Assembly (NCBI GenBank): GCA_025617745.1
Contig: CM046869.1
Location: 19,174,994-19,238,993 of the forward strand
Length of the DNA: 64,000 nt
Source of the DNA: Heliocidaris erythrogramma
Lineage: Eukaryota; Echinodermata; Echinoidea; Camarodonta; Echinometridae
Direction of reading: 5' to 3'
Shown one piece after another: positions 22,936 through 35,884 of the stretch. Each line of letters opens with the position of its first letter. Position 1 is the first letter of the stretch. The position numbers were made by a program, and so were the translations under genes. The notes beneath the pieces were generated by a model. That model made no database searches. It was not told where the DNA came from and saw nothing but the letters and a program-made list of their open reading frames with translations.

Positions 22936-23250
22936 ATCCACTCATAGGCCCATGCCTACATGTGTATGTGGTACTGTGTCAAACATTCACTGTTGCAGTA
23001 GCCAAAAATAGACAACAAAATTGCCCTAAGCAAGATTTAATTTTTTAAATTGGCTAGATTGCCTGATTCAGGGACTCTTCAACTCTTACTGTGCTACAAA
23101 ATTGGGGTTTCAGAATTGAAAGTAAATTGTAAATAATTATTAATGACCTAGACTGGACCATTCCCTGCTAATACACACAAAACCTATTGATATCTGAAGC
23201 CTATTCAACTGTTAACACTGTTGTGGACTACAAGCTTTTAAGTCTCACAC
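22936..23250. repeat. interspersed repeat shared with 62950-63215
   Basis: Long identity blocks (CATAGGCCCATGCCTA, ACTGTGTCAAACATT, CTGATTCAGGGACTCTTC) are shared with 62950-63215 in the same orientation. The family is unknown. The other copy adjoins unrecognised reading frames. Confidence 0.65.
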
Positions 23251-25520
23251 ACCATACATCTGTACAGCAAGGATTGCATGCCATACGAGACTGTACATTC
23301 ATGATCTTATGTGAAAGTTTCCTAGGAAAAAGTAGAAGGAATTTTGATGCGCCAATACAGCCTGATCAAGATGATAAACAGTAGAGGTGCATGGGCTGCA
23401 GCCCATTGCCGAAGGGGGATGCCTTTTGCCCGATTATCAACTTTTAAATTTCTAAATTTTGCGAGCGAGCAAAATTTTCAAAACTTTTCCTACAGGAAAT
23501 GTACAGAAGTTATGCCTAGTTTACATTTGTCCTGGGCACGTACATGTACAATAAATTGGTCTACGATTTCCGTGTGAGCTTTCGGGCATCTTATGCGGCT
23601 ACGGGATACCGTGTTTGTGTTTATATTATCTACGAACAACTTCGTACGGAGGCTGTTTAGAGATTGTACGGAAATCGTGCAATTTCAGTGCCGTTGCCGT
23701 GCAGCCTCCGCACAGAGCCCATCTGAAAAATATTTAGCCCGTCTCAAGGCAGCTGCATGGCCATGGTGCGGGAGCTGAGGGGTTGCCGCGGGAAGACTGC
23801 TCACTATCGCAGGTACTGCAGGGGCACCTTGCGGCAACCTTGCAATAGCTGTGTGAATGTCCTACGAGTCTACAGTCTCTGTACGATTTTATTTTGCCCC
23901 CATGTTCACCAAAAAATTGTGCGTTTGCTGCACAATCAGTGGGAGGCTTCCACGTGATGCCCATGCGGGCATTGTGCAATGCCACCTATGACATGCCTAT
24001 GGGCTACGGGCTTAAGATTTTTTCAAATTTGTATAACCTCCCGTGAAAAGGAAAAGGGGATTCGGACAGAATACAGACTCTGTAGACCAATCGCAGACGA
24101 AATGTAAACTGGGCATTACACACAGAAGTTACATAATTATCTGGGAACCTCGCTGTCCAAATATGTGGATATTGTGGCACCTCACTCTGCTGCCCAAATA
24201 TGAAGTGTTAATTGGTTGTCATATAATATCAGAAATTTGAAATTCCTTGGGGGGGGGGGGCTGTAGCCTATTGCCGAAGGGGGACGCCTTTTGCCAGAAT
24301 ATTAACCCATAGACTCCGGGAACCAGGTGGCTCCTGTATTAAGTTAAAGAATTCAGTAGTCAATAGGTTGACTTTCCTGCGAGTGAGTGAGCAAAAAAAT
24401 TGGCCAGTTTTCCTTCTTTTTCTTCCCTTTTCATTTTTTTTTCCTTTCTTCTCTTTTCTCCTTTTTCCTTTCCTCTTCCTCTCCCTTTTTTTACCCCTCC
24501 CTTTTTTTTTTTGCAGACAGAGGTGGTGCATTTGCCGACAGCAGCCGACGCCCCTGATCATTTAACTATACACGCGACAGCACTGTACAAGCTGGCCCTT
24601 CTCTAGCGTTGCGATCTGCGACTACATGCTTTTCGCTGAAATTACATCTTTAACTAACAATTAAATTAAATAAAACGATTGATTGATTGCATACATTAAG
24701 TTGAATTTAGTTAACCAACTTACAACTTAACAAAAAAGATGATTTATTGCGTCGTCTGCCCACAGTCTGTAATGGCAGAATGTAATAGCGCTGCATTTTT
24801 TGAAAGGTCACACTCGTACATAACTATACACAGCGCTGTCGCAAAGCGGTACGGCGATAGACAGGTTTTGGCAATCAAAAGTTGAAATGTTATACCCTGT
24901 GGACATTGCCTTACGGCTTCCTGGGGATTGAACTTCAACAAATCCATCCAAGCAATCGATTTCATGTGAGTATAACCTAAAATTGGAAGTTTAACATCCA
25001 TTTTCAATTAATTTTGTACATTGTTTTTAGCACAATGAGGGGTGTCACATTGAAAGTGTACTGGGTCCTTCCTTGCCAGACGCCGTGCTTCACACAGTGT
25101 CTGGTCGGGCTACTGATCATCCTACATTTTTTTAATGTAAAAGGCAAGTATTTTCCCTGAATTCTGCTGGTTATTCTGCCTTTCTGGGATAGTTCTGTAA
25201 ATCCCTAACACTGTTACAGTGCATATGCACTGAGCTCTGTTGACCTCACACTCACGTAAAAAATATAAATCACAGGCACAATGCAATGCACAGCACAGGT
25301 AGTGCGCACAGACACAGAGTACAGCAACTTTCAGTTTCATTTTCAACACATATTATAACTAGAAACGTGCATTGCTGGTGCCGCGCAATGCGAAATGTAT
25401 CCCCCGGCACTGGCAGCGATTTGAAGGAGGGACAAAGACCCTCCCCCATCCCCTCCCTCAAACAAAAGGATGGTGTAGAAATTGCCGCCAGTGGCCCGGA
25501 ATATTGTCAACACTAGGAGC
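23251..25520. other. intron 1 stretch without a recognised feature
   Basis: A GCTG(C/T)AGCC(C/T)ATTGCCGAAGGGGGA phrase occurs at about 23393 and again at about 24260, marking a dispersed repeat. A pyrimidine-rich tract at about 24405-24512 produces lysine-rich or phenylalanine-rich sham frames. No coding evidence. Confidence 0.45.
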
Positions 25521-25529
25521 AGCATTACC

Positions 25530-26943
25530 AAAACGATTTGTGCAGATTAGAGTATAATGCATTTTTATAGAAAATTCTGAAGAAATATGACCTCAGAGCG
25601 CACATAAGCCATCCACTAAAATATGACCTTTGATCCTATGAAAGACGGAACACTAGAGGCAGCATCACCAAAAACTGTAGAGGTGTAATCTATAATGGAC
25701 CTACATACAAAATCTGAAAGAAATGAGTTAACAAATGTGTCCTCCAGAATGCATGCAACAAAAATATGACATTTGACCCTAACAACAACCTGAATATGAC
25801 ATTTGACTGTATAGAAAGTGGTACAGTGGGGGTAGCATCAGCAAACAATTTAGATGTGTAGGTTTCACTAAGACACATCTTCATATAAAATTTGAAAGAA
25901 ATCCATCAAGAAATGTGGCCTGCAGAGTGCACTCACGCCATGCCCTGAAGTATGACCTTTGACCCTATAAAGGACGGAACAATGAGGGCAGCATCACCAA
26001 AAATTAAATATGTGTAGATTATACCAAGATACATCTCCATACAAAATTTGAATGAAATCCGTCAAGAAATGCAGAAGTAAGAGTGCACAAAAGGGACAAA
26101 TGAGCTTTGACCCTATAAAGGACGGAACAATGAGGGCAGCATCACCAAACAGTAAAGATGTAAAGATGTGTAGATTATACCAAGATACATCTCCATACAA
26201 AATTTGAAAGAAATCCATCAAGAAATGTGGCCTGCAGAGTGCACTCACGCCATGCCCTGAAGTATGACCTTTGACCCTATAAAAGACGGAACATTGGTGG
26301 CAGCATCACCAAAAACTATAGGTTTTTAGATTACACCAAGAGACACCTTCATGCAAAATTTGAACGAAATCCGTCAAGAAATGCAGAAGTAAGAGTGCAA
26401 GAAATGGAAAAATGAGCTTTGACCCTATAAAGGACGGAACAATGAGGGCAGCATTACCAAACAGTAAAGATGTGTAGATTATACCAAGATACATCTCCAT
26501 ACAAAATTTGAAAGAAATCCATCAAGAAATGTGGCCTGCAGAGTGAACTCACGCCATCCCTTGAAGTATGACCTTTGACCCTATAAAAGACGGGACACTG
26601 GTGGCAGCATCACCAAAAAGTACAGGTTTTTAGATTACACCAAGGGACACCTTCATGCAAAATTTGAACGAAATCCGTCGAGAAATGCAGAAGTAAGAGT
26701 GCAAGAAGAGCGCACATAAGCCATCCACGAAAAATATGACCTTTGATCCTATGAAAGACGGAACACTAGAGGCAGCATCACCAAAAACTGTAGAGGTGTA
26801 ATCTATAATGGACCTACATACAAAATCTGAAAGAAATGAGTTAACAAATGTGTCCTCCAGAATGCATGCAACGAAAATATGACATTTGACTGTATAGAAA
26901 GTGGTACAGTGGGGGTAGCATCAGCAAACAATTTAGATGTGTA
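25530..26943. repeat. array of 150-165-bp repeats, left part
   Basis: Degenerate units share TATGACCTTTGACCCTATAAA, GACGGAACACTGGGGGCAGC, ATCACCAAAAACTATAGG and AAATTTGAAAGAAATCCGTC. They repeat about every 147-167 bp (GACGGAAC near 25646, 25973, 26121, 26285, 26431, 26756). The array continues at 30276 after the foldback insertion and ends in a hairpin at about 31088-31115. Internal tandem cores plus a terminal hairpin recall the Helentron-related HINE/pearl elements of molluscs, which is an inference. Confidence 0.75.
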
Positions 26944-29900
26944 GTAGAGTAGCGGTAAAGGCCCCCCAAAAAAGGTGCACCCCTACCGGAGGTATAACAA
27001 GCTGGGAATGGTCTCAATTTATTCGTATGGATCTCTAGTTTTTGAAAACTGATGTTGTAGTTGCAGCAACTCTGTACAAGAAAGTATTTTAACCCACACC
27101 ACGAATAGTGGTCATATTGACCACTACGAATACAATATGCAAAAAAAGTTGGTATTTTCTGTTGTGTGTAGTAAAGGTATGGGGGGAAAATAAGATAAAT
27201 ATTACTTGCTTTCAAATTCAGCCCTTAAAAATCTCACTCCTACCTCAAATGGCCGTTAGGAAGAACTTTTGATATTTTCATCAAAATCCAAAGTCAAAAT
27301 CTTGTCCAAAACCGGAGAAATCCCCGCCGATTTTTTTCGTGATCGAGGTTGTTTACATACTGCCGATGTCTTAGACTAAAATCGGCCAATAAAATTTTTG
27401 TCCACGAAGAAACTCGGGATCGCAAGCGCACATCGATCTTTACGATCGCGCACACAGAAAATCGGGACTTTTCCGTGTATGCCACAGGGACCGAATTTTT
27501 AAGGACAAAACTCTTTTGGGGAGATGTCAGCGCCCGCGGCGACCAGGAAATGTACACAATGACTCCGATAGCTCGTTTCGCGAGAATCAACAATAAATTA
27601 AAAATTTCATTTTTGGAAATATCTTTTCCAACATCGGTGAGTTGAATTTATTGTATTTCTTGGATATTTTGTGGTCGGTTTTTGTAAATTAAATGCCGAT
27701 TTTGAGTGAATGTTTGTGACTTTTGTGCAGTGGTGTTTTAAAAAGTTGAGGTGTATGACTGCCTACATTATACACACGCAGTATAGGAATGTAGCTATGA
27801 GTGTTTTAACCCTTTGCTTACTGACACCTAAAAAAACAGATATTTCAAACAAAATTTAAATCTCCTTTTTCTTTTGGTGAACACCTTTTTTTCGTTGGCT
27901 TGTCGGCTTAAAATGAGCGCATACAATGCAGAAATCAGACAAATTACACTTTTTGTGGTCAGTAAAATCGTGACATTTTTGTCGGTGAAAAATCAAACCA
28001 AAAATTCAACCCTGGCTACGTATGGGGTTAAAGCAGAAAGCGGTTCATTGGGAGAAAATATCGGTGCACATTGTGCTATTTTAGGCAATTTTGACCAAAA
28101 TTAAGCACATTCCATTGCATGTAACCAATAAAACATGGCATAACAGTGTTATACCTATTGTAGTCTATTAACCTTTTGTATGGTGAAACTTATTATTTGC
28201 TTCTAGTAGTTATTTTTATAAAATCAGCCCTGTTTTACCACTAATTTTATGACTGGTGTTATTCAAATAGGCCTACATATCGGTAGCAATATAGATATAA
28301 AAGTACATGTCATTTATATTTTAAGTACTATATCAAACATAATAATGTATGGACTTGATGCTTTCCCTTTACGCTGGTTGTTGGTAAAGGGGCCAAAAAT
28401 GGCAATTTTTGTTTTGCAAAAATTTTGTTCAGCACCCTGGATGTATAATTGAATTAAAATGTTGTTAATCATGCGGAAATGAGTACATCATGGTCCACTT
28501 ACCCAGCGTTTATGACGGCGCTTATACCACGGGTTCAAACAAAGTGGATTAAAAAACTGAAGAGCTGATGGTGTACTATTATTTTGTCCTTTATCATGTT
28601 TATGATAATTTCAGATACCAACTGTTTGAGGCACAGAGTTGAAGTGAGGCATGTCAGACACCGTTTTCACCGATTTATGTGATAAAACATCCACGTTTCG
28701 GACTTATAGGTTTTTGAAAACACGGAGTATATATTCTGTTAAGACTATGTTTGGTCAAAATACTGCAAACCTGTATAACATAAATCAAATGATTTGGGGT
28801 CACTACTCCTTCCTTAGCATATTCAAGGGCGTTAGTTTCTACTAAACAAACACAATGAAGCGTTGCTTCATGATAAGCCCACAATTAAAAAGTACCTTGG
28901 TGCGATTCAAACCGGTAAAAATGGTTTATATCGTATGTCATGATCACACGTACTTCAAAAAGTTGCAAATAGATTTGTCTGAAATGCTAACCAAGGAAGG
29001 ACAGATATTAAGTACACATATATCTTGTTTTTACTTCTATCTGCCACCCTTTTTTTGACTCCGTTATTTTGGGACACACGGTAGAACTGGGCTCATATCA
29101 CACCTAATAACATGTAACTATCTATATGTCCTCCTCTATTTCTTCATCTTCGGGTTTCTTATTCTGATTTTCACAGTTTGTACATGAAACATTGATTGTG
29201 TTACAACGAATTTCCAATTATAAATACTTAATTTTGGTCGAACTTACCCAAAAGAGCACAATACTGCATTTATGTTACCCCATTTAATCTCCTATCAGCT
29301 TAAACCTCATGTAATATTTGCTACAATGTCAATTTTTCTATAAAATGCATAGTTATAACCAATAGAATTAAATTTTAACAGGGCTGATTCCTTTAATTAG
29401 GCAATAATTGTGTGTATAATGTAGGCAGTCATACACCTCATCTTTTTAAAACACCACTGTATGCACAAAAGTCACCAATATTCACTCAAAATCGGCATTT
29501 AATTTTCAAAAACCGACCCCAAAATATCCAAGAAATACAATAAATTCAACTCACCAATGTTGGAAAAGATATTTACAAAAATGAAATCCGTAATTTACTG
29601 TTGATTCTCGCGAAACGAGCTATCGGAGTCATTGTGTACATTTCCTGGTCGCCGCGGGCGCTGACATCTCCCCAAAAGAGTTTTGTCCTCAAAAATTCGG
29701 TCCCTATGGCGTACACGGAAAAGTTCCGATTTTCTGTGTGCGCGATCGTAAAGATCGATGTGCCCTTGCGATCCCAAGTTTCTTCGTGGACAAAAATTAT
29801 ATTGGCCGATTTTAGTCTAAGACATCGGCAGTATGTAAGTTTACAACACGCGATCGCGAAACAAATCGGCGGGGATTTCTCCGGTTTTGGACAAGATTTT

Positions 29901-30275
29901 GACTTTGGATTTTGCTGTAAATATAAAAAGTTCTTCCTAACGGCCATTTGAGGTAGGAGTGAGATTTTTAAGGGCTGAATTTGAAAGCAAGTATTTAAAT
30001 TATTTATCTTATTTTCCCCCCCATACCTTTAGTACAAGCGACAGAAAATACTACTATTTTACAGTAATGTACCCGTGAGTGGGTTATTTGAAGTGTCAGC
30101 AGTTAAAGGGTTAATACACCATCTTGTACAGAGTTGCTGCAACTACAACATAACTTTTCAAAAACTAGAGATCCAGACGGTTAAAATAAAACCATTCCCA
30201 GCTTGTTATACCTCCGGTAGGGGTATCTCCTAAATTAGAGCCCTTTTTCAGGTTCGGCCGCTACACTATAGGTTT
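26944..30275. mobile_element. 3.3-kb foldback element with arms of about 850 bp
   Basis: Left (about 26944-27790) and right (about 29405-30275) arms are reverse complements over most of their length. Shared phrases are ATAACAAGCTGGGAATGGT, CTACCTCAAATGGCCGTTAG, and GCCGATGTCTTAGACTAAAA. The outer ends read GTAGAGTAGCGG and, inverted, TAGTGTAGCGG, next to TA. The flanks join cleanly: the GATGTGTA before and GGTTTCACTAAGACAC after are contiguous in the intact unit at 25855, giving the empty site. The 1.6-kb middle has only short unrecognised frames (27874-28104, 28249-28452, 28855-29058). The inner 680 bp of each arm also exists alone at 55870-56541 and 57456-58146. Confidence 0.8.
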
Positions 30276-31115
30276 CACTAAGACACATCTTCATATAAAA
30301 TTTGAAAGAAATGTGTTGAGAGATATACCAAGATACATCTCCATACAAAATTTGAAAGAAATCCATCAAGAAATGTGGCCTGCAGAGTGCACTCACGCCA
30401 TGCCCTGAAGTATGACCTTTGACCCTATAAAGGACGGAACAATGAGGGCAGCATCACCAAACAGTAAAGATGTAAAGATGTGTAGATTATACCAAGATAC
30501 ATCTCCATACAAAATTTGAAAGAAATCCATCAAGAAATGTGGCCTGCAGAGTGCACTCACGCCATGCCCTGAAGTATGACCTTTGACCCTATAAAAGACG
30601 GAACACTGGTGGCAGCATCACCAAACACTATAGGTTTTTAAATTACACCAAGAGACACCTTCATGCAAAATTTGAACGAAATCCGTTGAGAAATGTGACC
30701 GCCAGAGCGCACACAAGAGTACACACAAGACATCTATCAAAATATGACCTCTGACCCTACAAAAGACGGAACACTGGGGGCAGCATCACCAAAATCTATA
30801 GGGTTCCAGATTTTACCAAGAGACACCTTCATACAAAATTTGAACAAAATCCGTTGAGAAATGTCACCGCTAGAGCGCACACAAACTATCCCCCAAAATA
30901 TGGCCTTTTACCCTATAAAAGACGGAACACTGGGGGCAGCATCACCAGAAACTATAGGGGTCCAGATTTTACCAAGATACACGTCCACAGGAAGTCTGAA
31001 AGAAATTCGTCGAGAAATGTGACCGCTAGAGCGCACACAAGAATGTGACGCGGCCGCGGCGGCGGCGAAACGCTGCTGAATCCAAAGTATCCTCCGGCAT
31101 ACTGCCGGGGGATAC
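30276..31115. repeat. array of 150-165-bp repeats, right part, with terminal hairpin
   Basis: Four to five further units (GACGGAAC near 30433, 30597, 30763, 30920) lead to a GC-rich end (CGCGGCCGCGGCGGCGG). A near-perfect hairpin follows at about 31088-31115: TATCCTCCGGCA, loop TAC, TGCCGGGGGATA. Confidence 0.75.
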
Positions 31116-31204
31116 AATTAAAGTATCATGGATATTTGATTTATCAAACAGTTCAGTTCAGTTCAGTTAAGTTTATTCCACTTCAAGCAAACATACCAAT
31201 GCAT

Positions 31205-31304
31205 TATGCAGCCATAATAAATGATAATTATGCATAATGCATAATAAATGATAATTATGCATAATGCATTATACATGATAATTATGCATAATACATAATA
31301 CATG
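31205..31304. repeat. minisatellite of GATAATTATGCATAATGCAT units
   Basis: About three units of 33-37 bp, each with the palindrome ATTATGCATAAT. Confidence 0.75.
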
Positions 31305-32600
31305 AAAGTCCGATACATAGGCATATTGAAAAGGCTGCGAACAAATAAGTCGTTACAGGTTTTTTAATATATAATATACAACAAAAAGAAAATGTTCGCA
31401 AGTGGAAGGACCTAAAAAAAAGCTACGCTTGTAAACATAGGCCCTACTGGTTGAAAAAAAAAAAGTGTATACATTTAAGAATGAGACTGAAGGATAAATG
31501 ACACTTTGTTTGGAAAGGAGAGGGGGAGAGAGAGAGAGAGAGAGAAGAAAGACAATGATACTAGGCAGAGGGTGGCATAATTATATAGAAGAGGAAATAG
31601 AAGAGGAAGTGGAGAAAAAGAAAGAGAGAGAGAGGGGGGGGGGGGGGTGGCTTAGAGAAAACAAGCATGACAAGTGAATATGGAAATATACAAGACAATT
31701 AACACAACGTCACAAGTTTACATAAACCAGTAGTCAGTAGTACACACCATTACAAAGCCAACTACAACAATGAACAATGGAATATCAATATACAAAATTA
31801 AAATTATATTTATATTATAAATATAATTTGTAACTCGCTGTTTAGGCTTTAGCTATTAAAGCCTAAGATAAAAGTAAACAATTTAGCGATGACAACGGGG
31901 TCGCACTTAACACATTTCCTATTCTGCCGACGTGTTAAAATGTCAATTTTCATCGAAGCACTGTGGCTATATTTTTAGCTTTAAATTTTTTTTAAAATAT
32001 CAATAAAATGCACTATATATTACTAAAAACAAAAAGTTTAATTTGGCTCATCAAAATGATCGGGAAACTTGCATTTGATGACATTATCGCAGAGTTCCAC
32101 ATTACACGAAGTGTCTCATGCAAGTCGCCATCTTGAATAAAGTGACCCCAAATTATTTCTGCTCTCGGGTTGGTTTTTTCTCTCTAGCCTCGTTATATGA
32201 CGTCATTTTGAAGAGATATTTTCGTCATTTCATATACACATGTTGTACATGCGAAATGACCAGTCAAAACTTGACGACCAGTTCGTTTTCCCCCTAGAAA
32301 TCGTGTATTTTGGTAAATTTGGAAAAAGAGGCATCGATTTTGTAACTTTGGACCCTGTTTTCTATGGTAAGATCTCAGGGGTTTTTAAAAAACCGGTCTT
32401 TATTTGATTTTTGTGGACGTTTTTAACCTAGAAACCACTTGCATTTACAGTAAAAACCTGTTGCATTTTGTCGCAACTGGGGTAAACTAGTCGGTGTCAG
32501 GAGATCTCTCAGGCATCTTTCGGGACGCAGAATCACGGTTTCGGAGGTTCGCAGGTTCCTATATTTCAAGGCCACCTTACATTTTTCAAGCCTATACAAT
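31305..32600. other. unannotated stretch
   Basis: Contains purine-rich microsatellites (GA runs near 31520-31550 and 31625-31650) and a G homopolymer. No gene or bounded element is recognised. Confidence 0.4.
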
Positions 32601-32630
32601 GTACAGTTCCGCCCGCGGGCAACGTCACGC
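32601..32630 (+). repeat. left copy of a 30-bp inverted repeat (partner at 45596)
   Basis: GTACAGTTCCGCCCGCGGGC continues to AACGTCACGC. The reverse complement at 45596-45625 matches 28 of 30 bases. Both halves contain the palindrome GCCCGCGGGC. This may be one terminus of a 13-kb element or of a separate MITE copy. Confidence 0.6.
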
Positions 32631-34439
32631 CCGAAACAAAGAATGGACGAGACCTGCCCGCGCTTAGACGAAAATCGGACGCGTCCGGTACCCTCAAAGT
32701 CAGTCGTGCGTGAATGCGGAAATACTCGTATATTTGAGGGTACTTGGACTAAAAAATAACGCTACCTCAAGAAGAAAGATCGCGTGGCTTCGTCCGAAAA
32801 AATACAAAGAGTATTTCTCTTTGTAATAAAAAGGGTTTTATTTAATTTCCCGACAACCATTTAGATATATATGAGGACAATATGAGGAAATAATGTAAGT
32901 TGTCGAAGGTGTCGGGAAGTTCATTTCCGCATCCAAATTTAGGTCTCGACCAAAAATATGGACGCGGAAATTTTGCCCTCTCCGAAAGTGCGGAAACGCC
33001 GGGAAGTGTTTAGGAATGATAAAGACAGTGAACAGAATCTTTCAAGATTATGCGGATAGGTTGCTGAATGAACGCGGATCTACTTATTTTGCATTCTGCG
33101 TCCTGTCTGCGCCCTATTCTTCATATTGAATAGATAATAAACTGACGTACGCTGAGTTATTGTTTTAGTACCTTTTTTTATATGTTGCCTAGCAAAACGA
33201 CATCGCAATTTGAGATCGGGATATCCTTTATTTTCTTTAAAATTTAACTAGTTGCGCCCGTTTGAAGTCTTAACATTTTGCTTGGAGTTTGGTTTACTTG
33301 AAATTCTCTAGATTATGAGGAATCATGAATAAAATATAACATTTCTAAAATAATGAAATGTGCGCCAAGTTTGACAAAAATAATTGTCAGTGGTTTCTTT
33401 TTTTCTAGGATGAACACCTGTTAAAATTTACGTTTATCCGAATCAGCAAGATTATTGTAAATACGTCTTTTTTTAAAAAGTGAATTTACTAAATTATGGT
33501 ATATTTTTAAGTGTGTGGTGATATATTACCGTGAGGTATTTACTTTTTAAAGGAACAAACATGTACAAGAAGGAAAATACAAGAATGAATGTTTTAATGC
33601 TGTCATAAAATACTGAAGATCGTAAACTTTGATCACCAGTGCTTCATGTTTAATCGTTACGATCGTCGTACATTTTTTTCTGTTACGGTATACAGGGGGC
33701 ATATCTCACTCAAGCCCATTACTAAATTTTATTTAGGTGGTGTCCTGACTGTCCTTCATATGTCATAATGCATAGGGTTCGTTACTCCTACGGTTCGTAA
33801 TTCCGAAAATTCAATAGACTAAATAAATTTTCGGAATTACTAACCCTATTTTTAAAAGAATTTAGGCCTAAGCCTTTCTTTTTTTGTTGAATTATGCCGT
33901 AGTCATGGTAGTATTAGGGCGTCGCCTTCCGGCAAGGGGGCTGCTACTGCCATTCACTGCAGTCCTGGACTTCTTACAGGAAGCAACGAGGGCTCTGATT
34001 ATCAATATTTATATTATATACGAAACCCCGTTTTTTTTTCAGGCGGGTGGCTAGAAAGCGAGAACTCCTTGGAACTCCCCCTCCCCGCATCCACCACTTT
34101 TACATACAGTGGAAAGCAGTCCCGGCGACGAACTAACTACTTTACGTGTAAAAGGGTGCTACGAGCCGTTATATTTATCTCCAATTTGCTATAAAAACGT
34201 CAGAGCTTCGCGCGGGAGCCCCTCCCGGCGCGGTTCGTGCGCTTACAACCGCCCCTCCCATAAAATTTAATCCGGACTAAGCGGCTGCATTTTTCCTGTC
34301 TGAGCTTACATTGAAACCGGCATTTGGATTAACCAAAGACTTATCACAGAACTCCTTGGATTAACCAAAGAAACAAAGAGCGCTAATAATGTACATGATC
34401 TGATAGGCTTGATATTATTTGTATTTTCTGTTTTGTTTC
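32631..34439. other. unannotated stretch right of the inverted repeat
   Basis: No coding evidence. It includes local inverted repeats (TACCCTCAAA/TTTGAGGGTA near 32690-32740; TTCCGCATCC/GGACGCGGAA near 32926-32970) and a GCGCTTCGCGC-family copy at about 34020-34260. Confidence 0.4.
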
Positions 34440-35880
34440 GTGCTTGGAACAAAACTTGCCATACAAACTTGTCCATCCGTCTAGTAATGTACAGTATCAC
34501 ATTCAGAGGTGACGAGAAACAAAATGCATAAATTACTTGCCATGTTCTTTTCGCTCCGCAAAGCCACCGCCCTTTTATGGTGAAACCTAGTCTAGTTCTG
34601 GACTCTTTTTATTGATTTTTTTATTCGCCGACTATATACGCGATTTCAGGGAGAGCAATTAAAATTGGCCGCACCTCCCCATGCTAAAGCGCTAGTGAAC
34701 TTTGGACCCCTGACGTCAGCGTGGAGCAATTTCACTGGACTCTCTTTTGCTCGGGCCATCAGGTTTCCGGATCGCGCCAATCACTCGGCATAATACGTAC
34801 AGTCGTCGAAAAAAGAATTCAGTAAGAGAGTCCAGAACTAGACTAGGTGAAACCGACATTTTGCGCGCTATTGTAAACATGTCAATCATTCTGGTCAAGT
34901 GAATGGTGTCGTGTCCTCTTTTCGCCAACGCGCCTTATTCTTTCCACATCTACCGCACAAATACCGAATAAAAATGCCATGTCTTATTACTCCTAATTAT
35001 CCTGACTTAAACATAGAATATAAAATAAAACATTGAGTCATTTTGATTTGTCACTGGTGAAAATCATATTTCGCCAGTGATAAATGGTCGATAATAGAGC
35101 TTGCATGTAGTCACAGGAAGCAAAGGGACCTTTTAAAAATCAATATGAAGTAGCAGAATGGAACTCGAATTTCTAGAACAGAAAGGGAGAGGGAGTAGAA
35201 AGAGAAGGGTGAGCAGAGAGTAGTGAGAAGCGGGGAGAGGAGGAAAGTGGATGAGATTTTAAAACGAAGAAGAGGGGATTCAGGGAGGACGAGGGAGCAA
35301 AGACCGAGACAGAACAGATTACGAGTGTAGTAAGAAGCAGTGAGAAAGAGAGAAGATTGGGAGGGTGGGGAGCGATAGGGGGAAAAAACAGAACAGAGGG
35401 AGAGTGACCAGCGACCGAGAGAGAGAGAAAATAACTTGCGCTCCTCAAAGACACCGCCGCTTGATAGTGAAACTAATCTTGCGCACATTTGTCAATCATT
35501 CTGGTTGAATGCGTGGTATTGTGTTCTGATTTCTTCAACTTTTCCAAATCGTCTCCAAATCGTCTCCAATTCCCCCCTCTCGACAGTGGTTGTGAAATCC
35601 AAGATTTTGTACGCAACCGCATGTCCATCCGTCTCGTAATGTACAGTATCACATTCAGAGGTGACGAGAAACAAAATGCATAAATTACTTGCCATGTTCT
35701 TTTCGCTCCGCAGAGCCACCGCCCTTTGGTGGTGAAACCGACATCTTGCGCGCTATTGTAAACATGTCAATCATTCTGGTCGTGTGAATGGTATGTGACC
35801 TATTTTCGTCAGCGTGCCTTTTTCCTTCCACATCTACAGCGCACGAATAAAAATGTAATGTCTTATATTACTTCTAACAC
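34440..35880. repeat. partial tandem duplication, three unequal units
   Basis: The phrase ATGTACAGTATCACATTCAG...GCCACCGCCCTTT...GTCAATCATTCTGGT occurs from about 34480 to 34900 (with a MITE inside), partially at 35440-35530, and again at 35610-35790. The purine-rich block at 35160-35430 lies between units. Confidence 0.7.
34588..34845. mobile_element. 258-bp MITE with 19-bp ends and 9-bp target duplication
   Basis: Perfect 19-bp inverted ends TAGTCTAGTTCTGGACTCT are flanked by GGTGAAACC at 34579-34587 and 34846-34854. The related unit at 35732-35740 keeps a single GGTGAAACC without the element, which is the empty site. A 9-bp duplication suggests a MULE-type transposase. Confidence 0.88.
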
Positions 35881-35884
35881 ACGA

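Noticed and set aside
24268-24606. Lysine-rich and phenylalanine-rich frames
   Set aside because: They are produced by a polypyrimidine/polypurine tract.
25530-31115. CRISPR-like array
   Set aside because: The units are long and degenerate without spacers of uniform size, and the genome is eukaryotic.
35111-35488. 125-codon Ser/Leu-rich frame with a signal-peptide look
   Set aside because: The underlying DNA is an AG-rich simple-sequence block. The opposite strand explains the composition.
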